Part shown: positions 42,684-51,270 of the stretch, one piece after another
Position numbering within the stretch: position 1 is the stretch's first letter
Layout: each line of letters opens with the position of its first letter
NCBI GenBank assembly: GCA_910586205.1
Contig: CAJUGD010000001.1
Location: forward strand, 257,427-321,426
DNA from: an uncultured Lachnospiraceae bacterium
GTDB lineage: Bacteria > Bacillota > Clostridia > Lachnospirales > Lachnospiraceae
Length of the DNA stretch: 64,000 nucleotides
Reading direction: 5' to 3'
Translations under genes and position numbers: made by a program
Notes under the pieces: model-generated
Seen by the model: only the letters and a program-made list of their open reading frames with translations
What the model was told of the DNA's origin: nothing
Databases searched by the model: none

Positions 42684-43534
42684 TGAAATTTGATCTGACA
42701 AAAGCACATCAGGTCAATCTGAAAATATTAAAGGAGATTGACAGAATCTGCCGCAAATATAAGATTCAATATATGCTGGACGCAGGCACACTCTTAGGGG
42801 CAATACGTCACCAGGGCTTTATCCCCTGGGATGATGATGCGGACATCGTATTTACAAGAAAGAACTATGAGGCATTTATGAAGGTAGTGCGGCGGGAGCT
42901 GCCGGATACCATGGAGCTTTTGATGCCTTGGGATTTTCAGAAAGGGCGGGCGTTTTTTGATTTTACTGCCAGGATTTATTACAAAAACAGCCGAATTCAT
43001 GAGGATTCACCGGAAACCCAGTACTATGAAGGGAAGATGAATCATTTGTGGGTAGATTTGTTTACCCTTGACGTGCTGCCTCAGAATAAGGTTGCGTCTT
43101 CCGTGACACTGCTGCTTCACAAGACTATCTATGGTATGGCTATGGGACACCGGTATCACTTGGATTTTAGTAAATACAGCATGTTTCACAAGCTGGCAGT
43201 GGGCGGGCTGTCCGCAGCAGGCCGTTTGGTCCCCCTGAAGTTTCTGTTCTGGCTGCAGCGGGCAGCAGCATTAAAGGATCAAAAATGCCGGAGCAATCTG
43301 CGGTATTACAGCAACTATCAGCCGGATTATCTTTATGTGACTCTGCAGAAGGAGTGGTGTGAGCAGGTGGAGGATGTGACATTCTGCGACACAAAGCTGA
43401 TGGCTCCAAAGCATTGGGATGAGGTGCTGACTTGGATCTATGGGGATTACAAAAAGCTGCCGCCCAAAGATAAGCGGGTTCCTGGTCATTCCACAGCCCA
43501 GATTCAGGTGTTTGACGAGGAAGAAGATCTATAA
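42680..43534 (+). CDS. LicD-family phosphotransferase
   Basis: 284 residues. The N-terminal core YMLDAGTLLGAIRHQGFIPW followed by DDDADIVFTRKNYEAF is the LicD/fukutin signature, with an Asp cluster for metal and nucleotide. LicD proteins move phosphocholine or other CDP-activated phosphodiesters onto glycans such as teichoic acids. The C-terminal VLTWIYGDYKKLPP is also typical. It is translated from ATG 42680 or 42683, overlapping the rfbH stop. It suggests the glycan carries a phosphodiester substituent; the donor is unknown. Confidence 0.9.
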   Translation: MMKFDLTKAHQVNLKILKEIDRICRKYKIQYMLDAGTLLGAIRHQGFIPWDDDADIVFTRKNYEAFMKVVRRELPDTMELLMPWDFQKGRAFFDFTARIYYKNSRIHEDSPETQYYEGKMNHLWVDLFTLDVLPQNKVASSVTLLLHKTIYGMAMGHRYHLDFSKYSMFHKLAVGGLSAAGRLVPLKFLFWLQRAAALKDQKCRSNLRYYSNYQPDYLYVTLQKEWCEQVEDVTFCDTKLMAPKHWDEVLTWIYGDYKKLPPKDKRVPGHSTAQIQVFDEEEDL

Positions 43535-43563
43535 TGTAAAACCCGGCAAGAATCGAGGATATA

Positions 43564-44526
43564 ATGGAAAAAATGTTGTCAGTGGTGGTGTCTGTATATA
43601 ATGAGGAGCAGGCATTACCCATATTTTACCAGACGGCAAAGCCGGTTTTGGACAGACTTTCCTGGGATTATGAATTATGGTTTATTAATGACGGGAGTCA
43701 GGATGGCAGCCATAAGATTCTTTTAGACCTTGCGGCTCAGGATAATCATGTTAAGGTGGTAAGTTTTTCCAGAAATTTTGGCCATGAGGCAGCCATGATT
43801 GCAGGGATTGATTATGCTAAGGGTGATGGCATTGTGTGCATGGATGCGGATCTGCAGCATCCGCCGTCATGTCTGCCGGAGATTGTGAAAAGGTTTGAGG
43901 AGGGATGCGGGGTAGTTACCATGGTGCGTACCCGCAATGAGTCTGCCGGGATGGTGAAAAATATCACCTCGTCCGGATTCTATTGGGTGATCAATACTTT
44001 GTCTGATGTGAAATTTGAGGCCAATGCCTCAGACTTTTTCGCGGTTTCCAGACAGGCAGCAGACGTGCTGCGGGGAAATTATCGGGAAAAGGTTCGTTTT
44101 CTTCGAGGATATGTACAAACTATCGGGTTCAAACGAGCAGCGATTCGGTATGAGGCTCAGGAGCGGGCAGCAGGACAGAGCAAGTACAGCATCCGCAGGC
44201 TGCTGAATTTTTCTGTGAATACGATTCTGTGCTTTTCCAATCTTCCCTTAAAGCTGGGAATCTATGCCGGAGGGATGGCTGCATGTTTGGGAGTGGCAGT
44301 AATGATTTACACCTTGTGCACCCGCCGGGGAGCGCCCAGCGGATATGCTACCATTGTGATTCTTAATTGTTTTATGTTTGCAGTACTTTTTCTGATTGTG
44401 GGAATTATTGGGGAGTATATCGGGATTCTGTTCAGTGAGCTGAAAGATCGGCCTATTTATATTGTGGGGGAGACACAGAACGTGGACAGGGAAGATGAGG
44501 GGGTTAGTACTCCATCCGGCCAGTAA
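43564..44526 (+). CDS. GtrB/DPM1-like family 2 glycosyltransferase
   Basis: 320 residues. GT2 catalytic domain SVVVSVYNEEQALPIFYQTA with the DXD-type MDADLQHPPSCL and ASDFFAVSRQ. Two C-terminal membrane helices (LGIYAGGMAACLGVAVMIYT, and IVILNCFMFAVLFLIVGIIG) fit the undecaprenyl-phosphate-sugar synthase group (GtrB, ArnC, DPM1). It probably charges undecaprenyl phosphate with a sugar that the cluster's GT-C-like membrane proteins use outside the cell. Last gene of the operon. Confidence 0.9.
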   Translation: MEKMLSVVVSVYNEEQALPIFYQTAKPVLDRLSWDYELWFINDGSQDGSHKILLDLAAQDNHVKVVSFSRNFGHEAAMIAGIDYAKGDGIVCMDADLQHPPSCLPEIVKRFEEGCGVVTMVRTRNESAGMVKNITSSGFYWVINTLSDVKFEANASDFFAVSRQAADVLRGNYREKVRFLRGYVQTIGFKRAAIRYEAQERAAGQSKYSIRRLLNFSVNTILCFSNLPLKLGIYAGGMAACLGVAVMIYTLCTRRGAPSGYATIVILNCFMFAVLFLIVGIIGEYIGILFSELKDRPIYIVGETQNVDREDEGVSTPSGQ

Positions 44527-44527
44527 C

Positions 44528-44652
44528 TGCACTGCCAGTACCGTCTATTTTGCCATCTGCTGCGTTGTCGTTAGTCAACGATGCCACCGCATCGTCTCCC
44601 GCCTCCGCCTTGCAGACTGACAAAATATCCGGCACTGGCAGTGCAATTTCTG
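44528..44652. repeat. Long extragenic palindrome between convergent operons
   Basis: TGCACTGCCAGTACCG (44528 on) up to TATTTTG is answered by CAAAATATCCGGCACTGGCA ending near 44652, an inverted repeat of about 25 bp with three mismatches enclosing about 75 bp. The interior holds a further GTTGTCG/CAACGA-type stem. It looks like a dispersed intergenic palindrome rather than a simple terminator. Confidence 0.75.
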
Positions 44653-44667
44653 GCTGGATGAAGCACT

Positions 44668-44700
44668 AGGCGCTGAGAATCAGCGCCTGCTTTAAATTAT
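44668..44700. terminator. Bidirectional hairpin between the glycan and STM401x operons
   Basis: AGGCGCTGA-GAA-TCAGCGCCT (44668-44688) is a perfect 9-bp stem, followed by GCTTTAAATT on plus. It sits between a plus-strand stop at 44526 and a minus-strand stop at 44735. The T-run is weak. Confidence 0.5.
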
Positions 44701-44734
44701 ACCGCAGTTTAGCAGAAATTTCTATTATTCAAGC

Positions 44735-46300
44735 CTATATATCTTGGCACCACCTGACCATTTCCACATCCTCCTCTGAATCGCCCACTGCTGCCGCATC
44801 TTTCCGCTCAATATTCGCCCACCGGCACAGCATCCGGACGCCTTCTGCCTTGGTGGCTTTGGCCGAAACGATCTGAAGACAATTTTCTTCCAAAATCCAT
44901 CGTATATTTTTTCGGCAGTCTGATGTCATCCGATCCATCAGCTTTTGGCACTCATCTGCTGTCCATAACTTTTCTGACGGACGAAGCAAGGTCAGCTTAT
45001 ACAATGTTTCTTTTGCCCTGTATTTCAGTATTCGAAAGCCGAACGTGAAACAGGCAGGCTCTAACTGACAAAGAATTTCCTCATCTAATTCATAGAAGAA
45101 TTCCCGTTGATTTCCATTCTGATTCAAGTATACATGGGCGCCTCCGGCAAATACTCCTCCCTGAAACCAATGCCGGAATTTATGACAGCGTTTCATAGCA
45201 TCCCTGTAGGGAAGTGTAGTGGCAAAAAACAAAAGCGTGCCTTGTCCTGCCAAGGTTTCCAGACATTTTTTGACAGAATCAGAAAAAGGAAGTATTTTTT
45301 CTTTTGGCAGTTTCTTTTGAATCAGTGTCCCTTCAATATCCCAGAATACGGCTTTTGATCTTCGCGGTATTCGAAAGACAGGATAAGGCCCAAACAATAC
45401 CTGGCTTACAAAGTCGTTTCTTCCTCCATAGGCCAGATAACAAGAGCAAATTTTTTGTCCGCATTGTTCGGCATCGTGATTTTGTTTCTTTTGGGACAGC
45501 CATTCCCGGGAACTTCCCTTAAAGTCATACCAGTTAATCCCTGTTTTCCGGCTGATATTGCAGATACGCATACTTCCGTCCGCTTCCACAAACACTCTTT
45601 CCCGGCACCATTTATCTTCTGCCGGTATTACCTCCAGCTCTCGCCAAAAGTAGGGATCAATCTCCAGAAATTTCTTTTGCTCCTCTTGTGTATACTCCCG
45701 TTTCAGGCCATCCATCTTATTGATCCAAAGATATATATCATCTGGCAGAATGTCTCTGAGCGCCAAAAGCTGCTCTGTCATTTCAGGATTCCCTACAGCT
45801 CCGGCACAGAGGGAAATGCCCAGATTTTTAAGTCTTTTGCATTTCTCTGCAAATTCCTTTATGGAAACCATTTCCGGATGAAAAGTGGCCCAGAGACGCA
45901 GCTTTTCCGGTTTTCCTTTTTTATGAAGAAAAACAGCCAGGTTTTGCTGTTCTGAAAAGCTGAGATTTGTCTGGATCCCCACTGCATCGATTCTGTCCAA
46001 CGCACTCAGCCGGGCAAGCCCTTCCCAATACCAGGAATGAATCAATGCTTCTCCATAAGGAGCTACCATTATCCCTCCTAAGGTTTTCCGAAAATCATGC
46101 TCCTCAGCCCTTTTTCCTAAAATAGTGTTCTCCTGAACCGTATGTACAACACTTTCCACAAAGTGAAACCACTGTTTTTTATCCTTTTCCAGCTCCCGCT
46201 CGGATATTCTATGTTTGGAAAAAGGACAATAGCTGCACTTATAATTACAGCTTTTTAAGCTGCCCCGATACAAGATCACCGAACGATTCATGAATCTCAT
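44735..46300 (-). CDS. STM4011-family radical SAM protein fused to a HAD phosphatase domain
   Basis: The N-terminal ~320 residues form a radical SAM enzyme with the cluster motif C18-x3-C22-x2-C25 (SCNYKCSYCPFSKH) and a Cys-rich C-terminal auxiliary region (EQCGQKICSCYLAYGG). From about 330 to the end a HAD fold is attached: AVFWDIEGTLIQKK (motif I), LLFFATTLPYRD (motif II), AAAVGDSEEDVEMV (motif IV). Typical STM4011 proteins, as I recall, stop after the radical SAM part, so the fusion adds a phosphatase step. It overlaps the STM4012 gene by 56 nt, with GAGGGAG before the start. Substrate unknown. Confidence 0.85.
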   Translation of the reverse strand: MRFMNRSVILYRGSLKSCNYKCSYCPFSKHRISERELEKDKKQWFHFVESVVHTVQENTILGKRAEEHDFRKTLGGIMVAPYGEALIHSWYWEGLARLSALDRIDAVGIQTNLSFSEQQNLAVFLHKKGKPEKLRLWATFHPEMVSIKEFAEKCKRLKNLGISLCAGAVGNPEMTEQLLALRDILPDDIYLWINKMDGLKREYTQEEQKKFLEIDPYFWRELEVIPAEDKWCRERVFVEADGSMRICNISRKTGINWYDFKGSSREWLSQKKQNHDAEQCGQKICSCYLAYGGRNDFVSQVLFGPYPVFRIPRRSKAVFWDIEGTLIQKKLPKEKILPFSDSVKKCLETLAGQGTLLFFATTLPYRDAMKRCHKFRHWFQGGVFAGGAHVYLNQNGNQREFFYELDEEILCQLEPACFTFGFRILKYRAKETLYKLTLLRPSEKLWTADECQKLMDRMTSDCRKNIRWILEENCLQIVSAKATKAEGVRMLCRWANIERKDAAAVGDSEEDVEMVRWCQDI

Positions 46301-47618
46301 CCCACTCCCTCATTCTTTCACGTACATTGTCAGAGATCAGCTTAGGCCCCAGATAGTCCGAAAGTCCCATTCCCAGTTCTGTTAATGTGAGAAAACCATG
46401 GGAGTCTGTCTTTTCACCAGACTGATCAATCCGAAGAAATCCCAGCTCAACCCATTGTTTTAATATTGGAAAATCGTCCATGACCCAAGAGCCAAAGTGG
46501 TTTTGGTACTGATTCAAAGGAATCCCGGGACGAATCAACAGATGACGGATCACATATCTTCGTCTCATTTCTTCCTTAGAAAGCAAAATCCCATGAGAGA
46601 TAACCGAAAAGTCCTCCGTATGCTCAAAATCCTCTAACTGTTTCAGACAAGTGTCCTGAGTAATGGCATAAGGAGTACAGAAATGAAGGTTGCCCAGATA
46701 GCTTCTTCCTCCACAGCCCAAAGCCAGAGAGGTTTTGAAGCCGCATTCCGAAAATTCCCGTTTTTTCTTCCCCTTCACAAATCTTCTCATAGAATCCTGA
46801 CGAAACCCGGATGCCCGAAGAAACCCGGATGCCTTTTGATACTGCTCATAACCGTGCTGCCAATCAGGCGATACCTTCGTGTAAACAAGCCCGGAGCCGT
46901 GCTTAATATATAAAGGATATAGAAAAATCTCATCTGGTTCAAAAGAAAGAGCCTCCTGCAGTGATTCCAACAGAGAATCCACGCTCTGTCCTGGAATCCC
47001 ATAGATAAAATCCACATTAATGCAGGGAAAATCCATATATTTCAACAGCTCCAAAGCTTCCCTGGCCCGTTTAGCCTGGTGATTTCGCCCCAAAGCCCTC
47101 AGCTCCGTATCGGAAAAACTCTGGATTCCCATGCTGACTCTGGTGACTCCTGCCTCTTTTAAAATCCTGAGTTTTCCAATCTCAGTCTGGTTCGGCGCAG
47201 TTTCAATCGCCGCCTGTTTATTATCCTCCATCACAAAGTAAGAATGAATCAGGTCAAATACCCGGCTAAGCTGTGCTTCTGACAACAGGAGCGGTGTACC
47301 TCCTCCTATAATAAACTCGGAAAACTCAGTTTGGCAGGGCTTGAGAATCTGGCTGTACTGCTGGCATTGCCGTTTTACCCCATCCAGATATTTATCAAAA
47401 GCTTCTTTGTTTTGCCCGGTAACGGAAAAAAGATTACAATACCCGCATTTTGCCTGACAAAACGGAACATGCAGGTACAGTCCATGTCCTTTTTCTGCCA
47501 GGACTCCGGTATAATCTCTTAAAGAAATCCCCTTCAGAGAGCGATAAGCCGTCTTGTGGGGATAGCTGTACATATATTGCACATATGGATTTATGTTATC
47601 GTGAAATATCTGCTTCAT
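46245..47618 (-). CDS. STM4012-family radical SAM protein (HemN-like)
   Basis: 457 residues. LYLHVPFCQAKCGYCNLFSV carries the HemN-type C-x3-C-x2-C motif. GGGTPLLLSEAQL and SMGIQSFSDTELRALGR are HemN-family landmarks, with a HemN C-terminal domain after about 330. It is a paralogue of coproporphyrinogen dehydrogenase, not HemN itself: it is defined by its STM4011-4015 neighbours. Start ATG 47618 (AGAGGGA upstream) overlaps the STM4013 end by 23 nt. Probably acts with the second radical SAM enzyme in one modification pathway. Confidence 0.87.
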   Translation of the reverse strand: MKQIFHDNINPYVQYMYSYPHKTAYRSLKGISLRDYTGVLAEKGHGLYLHVPFCQAKCGYCNLFSVTGQNKEAFDKYLDGVKRQCQQYSQILKPCQTEFSEFIIGGGTPLLLSEAQLSRVFDLIHSYFVMEDNKQAAIETAPNQTEIGKLRILKEAGVTRVSMGIQSFSDTELRALGRNHQAKRAREALELLKYMDFPCINVDFIYGIPGQSVDSLLESLQEALSFEPDEIFLYPLYIKHGSGLVYTKVSPDWQHGYEQYQKASGFLRASGFRQDSMRRFVKGKKKREFSECGFKTSLALGCGGRSYLGNLHFCTPYAITQDTCLKQLEDFEHTEDFSVISHGILLSKEEMRRRYVIRHLLIRPGIPLNQYQNHFGSWVMDDFPILKQWVELGFLRIDQSGEKTDSHGFLTLTELGMGLSDYLGPKLISDNVRERMREWDEIHESFGDLVSGQLKKL

Positions 47619-48504
47619 CAATCCCTCTTTTCCGGATAAAAAAATGCTTATAAGGAACCACATTCACCACAGGATGGTTAATCCCATGAAACAGGCATCC
47701 GTCCTCCCCATAGCAGGTTCCATGATCTGAGCAGCAGATAACAAACCCATTGTCCCGCAGCTCTCTCCACACTTGGAACAACCTGCCAAGTTCTTTATCC
47801 ACATACCGCAATGCGGCTCTGTGGGTCAGAAGGCTGTCCTCTCTGGCTCCATCCAGATAAAAATAATTGGGGTAATGGATAGCATCCACATTCAGATAGA
47901 GGAAAATCCTTTTTGATTCCTCTGCTTTTTCCAGTTTTTTTAAAATGAAATCCACCTGATTTTTAGCGCTTTCCTTAACCGTACAGGCAAAGGAAGGTTT
48001 CCAGTAGCTTTTTTCAAAATAACCGGGAAACACCTTTCCCAAATCTGATCGTTTATCAAAAAACGAAACGCCTCCCACGCACCAGGTATCATAACCTGCC
48101 TTTCGGAGCCCTTCTATAATGGTGCTTCCCTCATAAGCAAAAGCTCCCTTTGGAGCCTGGTTTCCCATACCAATGGATTTGGGGAAAAAGAGCATTTCCC
48201 GCTCTGCCAGGCTCTTGGCGTCAAAACGGCAAGGCAGAAAGCCTGCAAACATGGCATGATGAGACGGATAGGTAAAATTTCCCGGCGCCTGACGCTTTTC
48301 CCAAGGGCCGAACTGGTTAAGCACGGGTGTACCCTGAGCCTTTTCCTCTGCTGCTGCCGCGTCATACCGCAGGGTATCCAGACAGATGAATAAAATATCC
48401 TGTTTTCCGACAATTTGTTCCATATCCACAGAAGGATTCTGCTCTGTATGCATATCCAGAAACAGCCTGGAAGGAACTTCATTAGATGGTTTTCGTTCAT
48501 CCAT
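47596..48504 (-). CDS. STM4013-family hydrolase (alkaline phosphatase/sulfatase superfamily)
   Basis: 302 residues. ILFICLDTLRYDAAAAE is the N-terminal metal site with a Thr nucleophile position. YPSHHAMFAGFLPCR and VICCSDHGTCYGEDG are the other metal-ligand motifs of this superfamily. No signal peptide, so it acts in the cytosol, unlike most sulfatases. Likely cleaves or transfers a phospho- or sulfo-ester during the pathway. RBS GAGGAG. Overlaps STM4012 and follows STM4014 by 3 nt. Confidence 0.85.
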   Translation of the reverse strand: MDERKPSNEVPSRLFLDMHTEQNPSVDMEQIVGKQDILFICLDTLRYDAAAAEEKAQGTPVLNQFGPWEKRQAPGNFTYPSHHAMFAGFLPCRFDAKSLAEREMLFFPKSIGMGNQAPKGAFAYEGSTIIEGLRKAGYDTWCVGGVSFFDKRSDLGKVFPGYFEKSYWKPSFACTVKESAKNQVDFILKKLEKAEESKRIFLYLNVDAIHYPNYFYLDGAREDSLLTHRAALRYVDKELGRLFQVWRELRDNGFVICCSDHGTCYGEDGCLFHGINHPVVNVVPYKHFFIRKRGIDEADISR

Positions 48505-48507
48505 ACC

Positions 48508-49611
48508 TTACTCCTCACTGCAGGCAGCCCTCATCATTTCCGCCTGTCTGCGGTAAATCACATTTTTTCCATAAATATCCTGATAAATCAAATCCCCCTG
48601 TGCGTTCATCTCAATAATTCTTGGCTTTAAACTTCCTCTTTCCAGCAAAATATCAATGCCGGCGCTGCGAAGGCCCGGAAATAACTCCATGCTGCGCTGA
48701 CACAGATCCTGGATTTTCTCCATCACAATGTGGGAAAGTCCTAAAGCATCCAATTCTAAAGGATGATTATTCAGATGCAGATTGGTGATCGGCCCTTTAG
48801 ACAGCCTGGCAAGGCAGAAATCCATCCTTCCATCCTGCACCACTGCCCGCAGATCATAAGAATATCCCTGATAATCAGCCTTGGCATACCATCTTTCCAC
48901 AATGCATCCCAGCCTCAAAAGCTTTTCCAACATAGAAAGCACCTGCCTGGAATCGGTAAACCGCTGCAGTTGTTTGGTATTCACAAGGCAATTTATTCCA
49001 TCCTTTGATGTTTCTCCGGCACAGGTATATAAAACCATTTTCCCTGTTTGCGGCTGCAGCCGTAAGGCAGCCGCTCCGGCGGCGCCGGAACCGTAAACTG
49101 GCTTGAGAAAAACCTGGAAGATTCGCTTTTCGCCCATAATTGCTAAAAGCTGTTCCGGTGTTTTTATACGATCTTGTTTTTTCTCCACTGCAGGCTGTGC
49201 CGGCCCTTTGGCTTCTGCCAGTTCTTTTTTCTCTGCCGGCTTGTGGATTTCAGTCAGCTCCTCTGTTACTGCCAGTCCGGCCTTTTTCAGACGATTCTTG
49301 CATTCCTTCTTATCCAGCAGCATTTTAATGACATTGGGATGATTAAAGAACATGACATCCTGACATGCTTTAAGCCTTTCCAGTTCCTCTAAGCACTGCA
49401 GATAATCCTTTGCCAGCCCAGGGAGCTGATCCAGCAGGCAGCAGTCCCACATGGGAGGGTCAATTTTCAAAAAAATCTTTCCTTCTGGAAAATGCTTTTT
49501 CCATCTATCCCAATCCAGAAAGAGGACGTGCAGCCCGGCTTCCCGCGCTGCACGTTCCAGATAATGCGTTCGTTTGGTATCCGGCTTTCCCAGAAGCACT
49601 GGCTGCCTCAT
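48508..49611 (-). CDS. STM4014-family ATP-grasp protein
   Basis: 367 residues with an ATP-grasp plan. The pre-ATP-grasp N-terminus (QPVLLGKPDTKRTHYLERAA), the ATP-binding strand VFLKPVYGSGAAGAAALR, SYDLRAVVQDGRMDF and the metal-binding end IIEMNAQGDLIYQD resemble RimK/glutathione-synthetase-like ligases. It may ligate an amino acid or peptide to a carboxylate, which would supply the substrate for the radical SAM enzymes. The start overlaps the STM4015 stop (ATGA). A low-complexity Glu/Lys/Ala insert lies near 120-155. Confidence 0.82.
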   Translation of the reverse strand: MRQPVLLGKPDTKRTHYLERAAREAGLHVLFLDWDRWKKHFPEGKIFLKIDPPMWDCCLLDQLPGLAKDYLQCLEELERLKACQDVMFFNHPNVIKMLLDKKECKNRLKKAGLAVTEELTEIHKPAEKKELAEAKGPAQPAVEKKQDRIKTPEQLLAIMGEKRIFQVFLKPVYGSGAAGAAALRLQPQTGKMVLYTCAGETSKDGINCLVNTKQLQRFTDSRQVLSMLEKLLRLGCIVERWYAKADYQGYSYDLRAVVQDGRMDFCLARLSKGPITNLHLNNHPLELDALGLSHIVMEKIQDLCQRSMELFPGLRSAGIDILLERGSLKPRIIEMNAQGDLIYQDIYGKNVIYRRQAEMMRAACSEE

Positions 49612-50468
49612 TCTGTCAGCATGGCATACATATAAATCTTGCCATTATAATGATCCGGTTCATTTCTGTCAGAAGTATCCACAGATAAAGGCAGTTCTTC
49701 TAACTTCTTAATCAGTTTTTCAGACATGAAATTATGATGAACATCCAGATACTTAATGTTGTCATATTGAGGAAGCTTTTCTAAAATCAGCTCCCCTCCT
49801 TTGTCTGATAAGGTTCCGCAAGATAAATCCAGAGTGTGAATCTGCGTCATAAACTTACTCTCCAGCACAAACTCTGTTATTTCATCCTGAATCTCGCTGT
49901 CCACGATTCCGAGATATTCCAGCTTGGGAAGCTGTACCTTTTCCAGAAATTCCCGAATCGTGTCCGGATTCCCGTCAAAACCATAGTTGTCGCTTCCGAT
50001 ATAAAGCAGCAGCTTTTTCAGCTTAGGAAGCCTGGCCTTCTGGATCTCCTCAATCACATACACGGGAAGTCCGCCGCAGATAATAGTCAAAGATTCCAGA
50101 TCCTCATGACACACTTCTCCCAAGTCCAAATCCATACTTCCCTTAATGGTCAGTTCCTTTAAATGAGGCAGAGCTGTCCACAGCTCCTTATAGTTTCCCT
50201 GCATAATCCAGGAAACCTCACACTCGTCAAACTCCATATCGCCGATAAACAGCTTTTCCACATGAGAAAACCGCTGTGCATTTGCAGCGATCCCGTCGAG
50301 AATCGCCTGGCAGTCCTCCTCCCAGGAATTGCCCCAATCACCGATAATCAGATCTGTTACCTGAGGAAATTCCGGATCTGCTAAGATATCTTCAACCAGG
50401 GTGGACGGACCCTTCCCTTCCTCCTCATACTGGTCAAAATCATAAGAATACTTCTTTGTAATTCCCAT
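49608..50468 (-). CDS. STM4015-family leucine-rich-repeat-like protein
   Basis: 286 residues. After a polar N-terminus (GITKKYSYDFDQYEEEG) come irregular LRR-like units: LPHLKELTIKGSMDLDLG, LPKLKKLLLYIGSDNYGF, LPKLEYLGIVDSEIQDE and NIKYLDVHHNFMSEKL. No catalytic motif. It probably scaffolds the substrate or the other four proteins. Start at ATG 50468 (GGGAG upstream) rather than the upstream in-frame ATG. It lies 40 nt after the phosphoribosyltransferase gene on the same strand. Confidence 0.8.
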   Translation of the reverse strand: MGITKKYSYDFDQYEEEGKGPSTLVEDILADPEFPQVTDLIIGDWGNSWEEDCQAILDGIAANAQRFSHVEKLFIGDMEFDECEVSWIMQGNYKELWTALPHLKELTIKGSMDLDLGEVCHEDLESLTIICGGLPVYVIEEIQKARLPKLKKLLLYIGSDNYGFDGNPDTIREFLEKVQLPKLEYLGIVDSEIQDEITEFVLESKFMTQIHTLDLSCGTLSDKGGELILEKLPQYDNIKYLDVHHNFMSEKLIKKLEELPLSVDTSDRNEPDHYNGKIYMYAMLTE

Positions 50469-50508
50469 ATGTATGTCTCCCTTTAATTCTCTGCATAAAT
50501 CAGATTTT

Positions 50509-51147
50509 CTATAATTTGGAATAACCGTATGCATTTACCAGTGCATCCAGCTTCTGCCCGTTTTTACAAAGCGGACAATCCCGGTGATCGTAATCCACAT
50601 AATCCGGCAGATCTTTCTTCCCGAATACCGAATGAACCGGAACGCCGTTTACATCCTCCACTGCGCTGAATATAGCAGAAACTCCCTGTAGTTTTCCCCC
50701 GTAATACTGTACGCTTTCAATAGCCTTCTCTACTGAAAATCCCGTAGTCACAGTAGCCATTAAAATAATCACATGCTTGTCCCGGATCATAGGCATAATA
50801 TTATCTCGGAATATAATCTGGCTGTTATTGTTAAACTCCGGACGTACAATATAAATGGTCTTGTGCATATTCCTGGAGAGGACGCCGCTTCGGGTCAGGT
50901 CCTCCGACAAATAGGCGCCGATCACCTCTGTTCCCTCCATACAGACAATGGTATCCACCACCATTCCATAAAGATAGGTCCCCATCATCCCCTTTGCCAC
51001 ATCCTGGGCCTCACTGGTTCTGGTCTTTAAAGTGGTCATATCCAGATAATAATTAATGTGAGAATGATTTGTGGCAAAATGTCCCGGTGTAACCTTCAGC
51101 GCCGCATTCGTCCCGGCTGTGTGTATCTTCGTATACCTTGTCTCCAT
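50509..51147 (-). CDS. Orotate-phosphoribosyltransferase-like protein, head of the STM401x operon
   Basis: 212 residues. The type I PRTase PRPP loop appears as VIILMATVTTGFSVEKAIES with hydrophobic strands before it. The flexible-loop region is SRNMHKTIYIVRPEFNNNSQ. The tail YDHRDCPLCKNGQKLD has a CPLC knuckle absent from PyrE. The usual Asp-Asp of the PRPP loop is replaced by Met-Ala, so catalysis needs checking. A strong promoter precedes it and STM4015 follows by 40 nt, so it may belong to the same pathway (a ribosylated substrate) or regulate it. Confidence 0.7.
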   Translation of the reverse strand: METRYTKIHTAGTNAALKVTPGHFATNHSHINYYLDMTTLKTRTSEAQDVAKGMMGTYLYGMVVDTIVCMEGTEVIGAYLSEDLTRSGVLSRNMHKTIYIVRPEFNNNSQIIFRDNIMPMIRDKHVIILMATVTTGFSVEKAIESVQYYGGKLQGVSAIFSAVEDVNGVPVHSVFGKKDLPDYVDYDHRDCPLCKNGQKLDALVNAYGYSKL

Positions 51148-51176
51148 AGTAATCCCCCTTTGCCGTATTTTCTTTT

Positions 51177-51205
51177 ATTATACTGAAAAAGAACAGAATG
51201 TACAA
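51177..51205 (-). promoter_or_regulatory. Promoter of the PRTase-STM4015-STM4011 operon
   Basis: On the minus strand, TTGTAC (51200-51205), 17-nt spacer, TATAAT (51177-51182), about 30 nt before the start codon of the PRTase gene. GGGGG at 51154-51158 is the RBS. Confidence 0.8.
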
Positions 51206-51270
51206 GGATGAATTGGCAAATGTTTCTTATTGATTTTGTTGCTGTTCAGGGGGGCATCTTCTTGCCCCCT

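Noticed and set aside
46245..47618. hemN (coproporphyrinogen dehydrogenase)
   Set aside because: HemN-like motifs are present, but no other haem gene is nearby and the overlapping STM4011/4013 partners identify it as the STM4012 paralogue.
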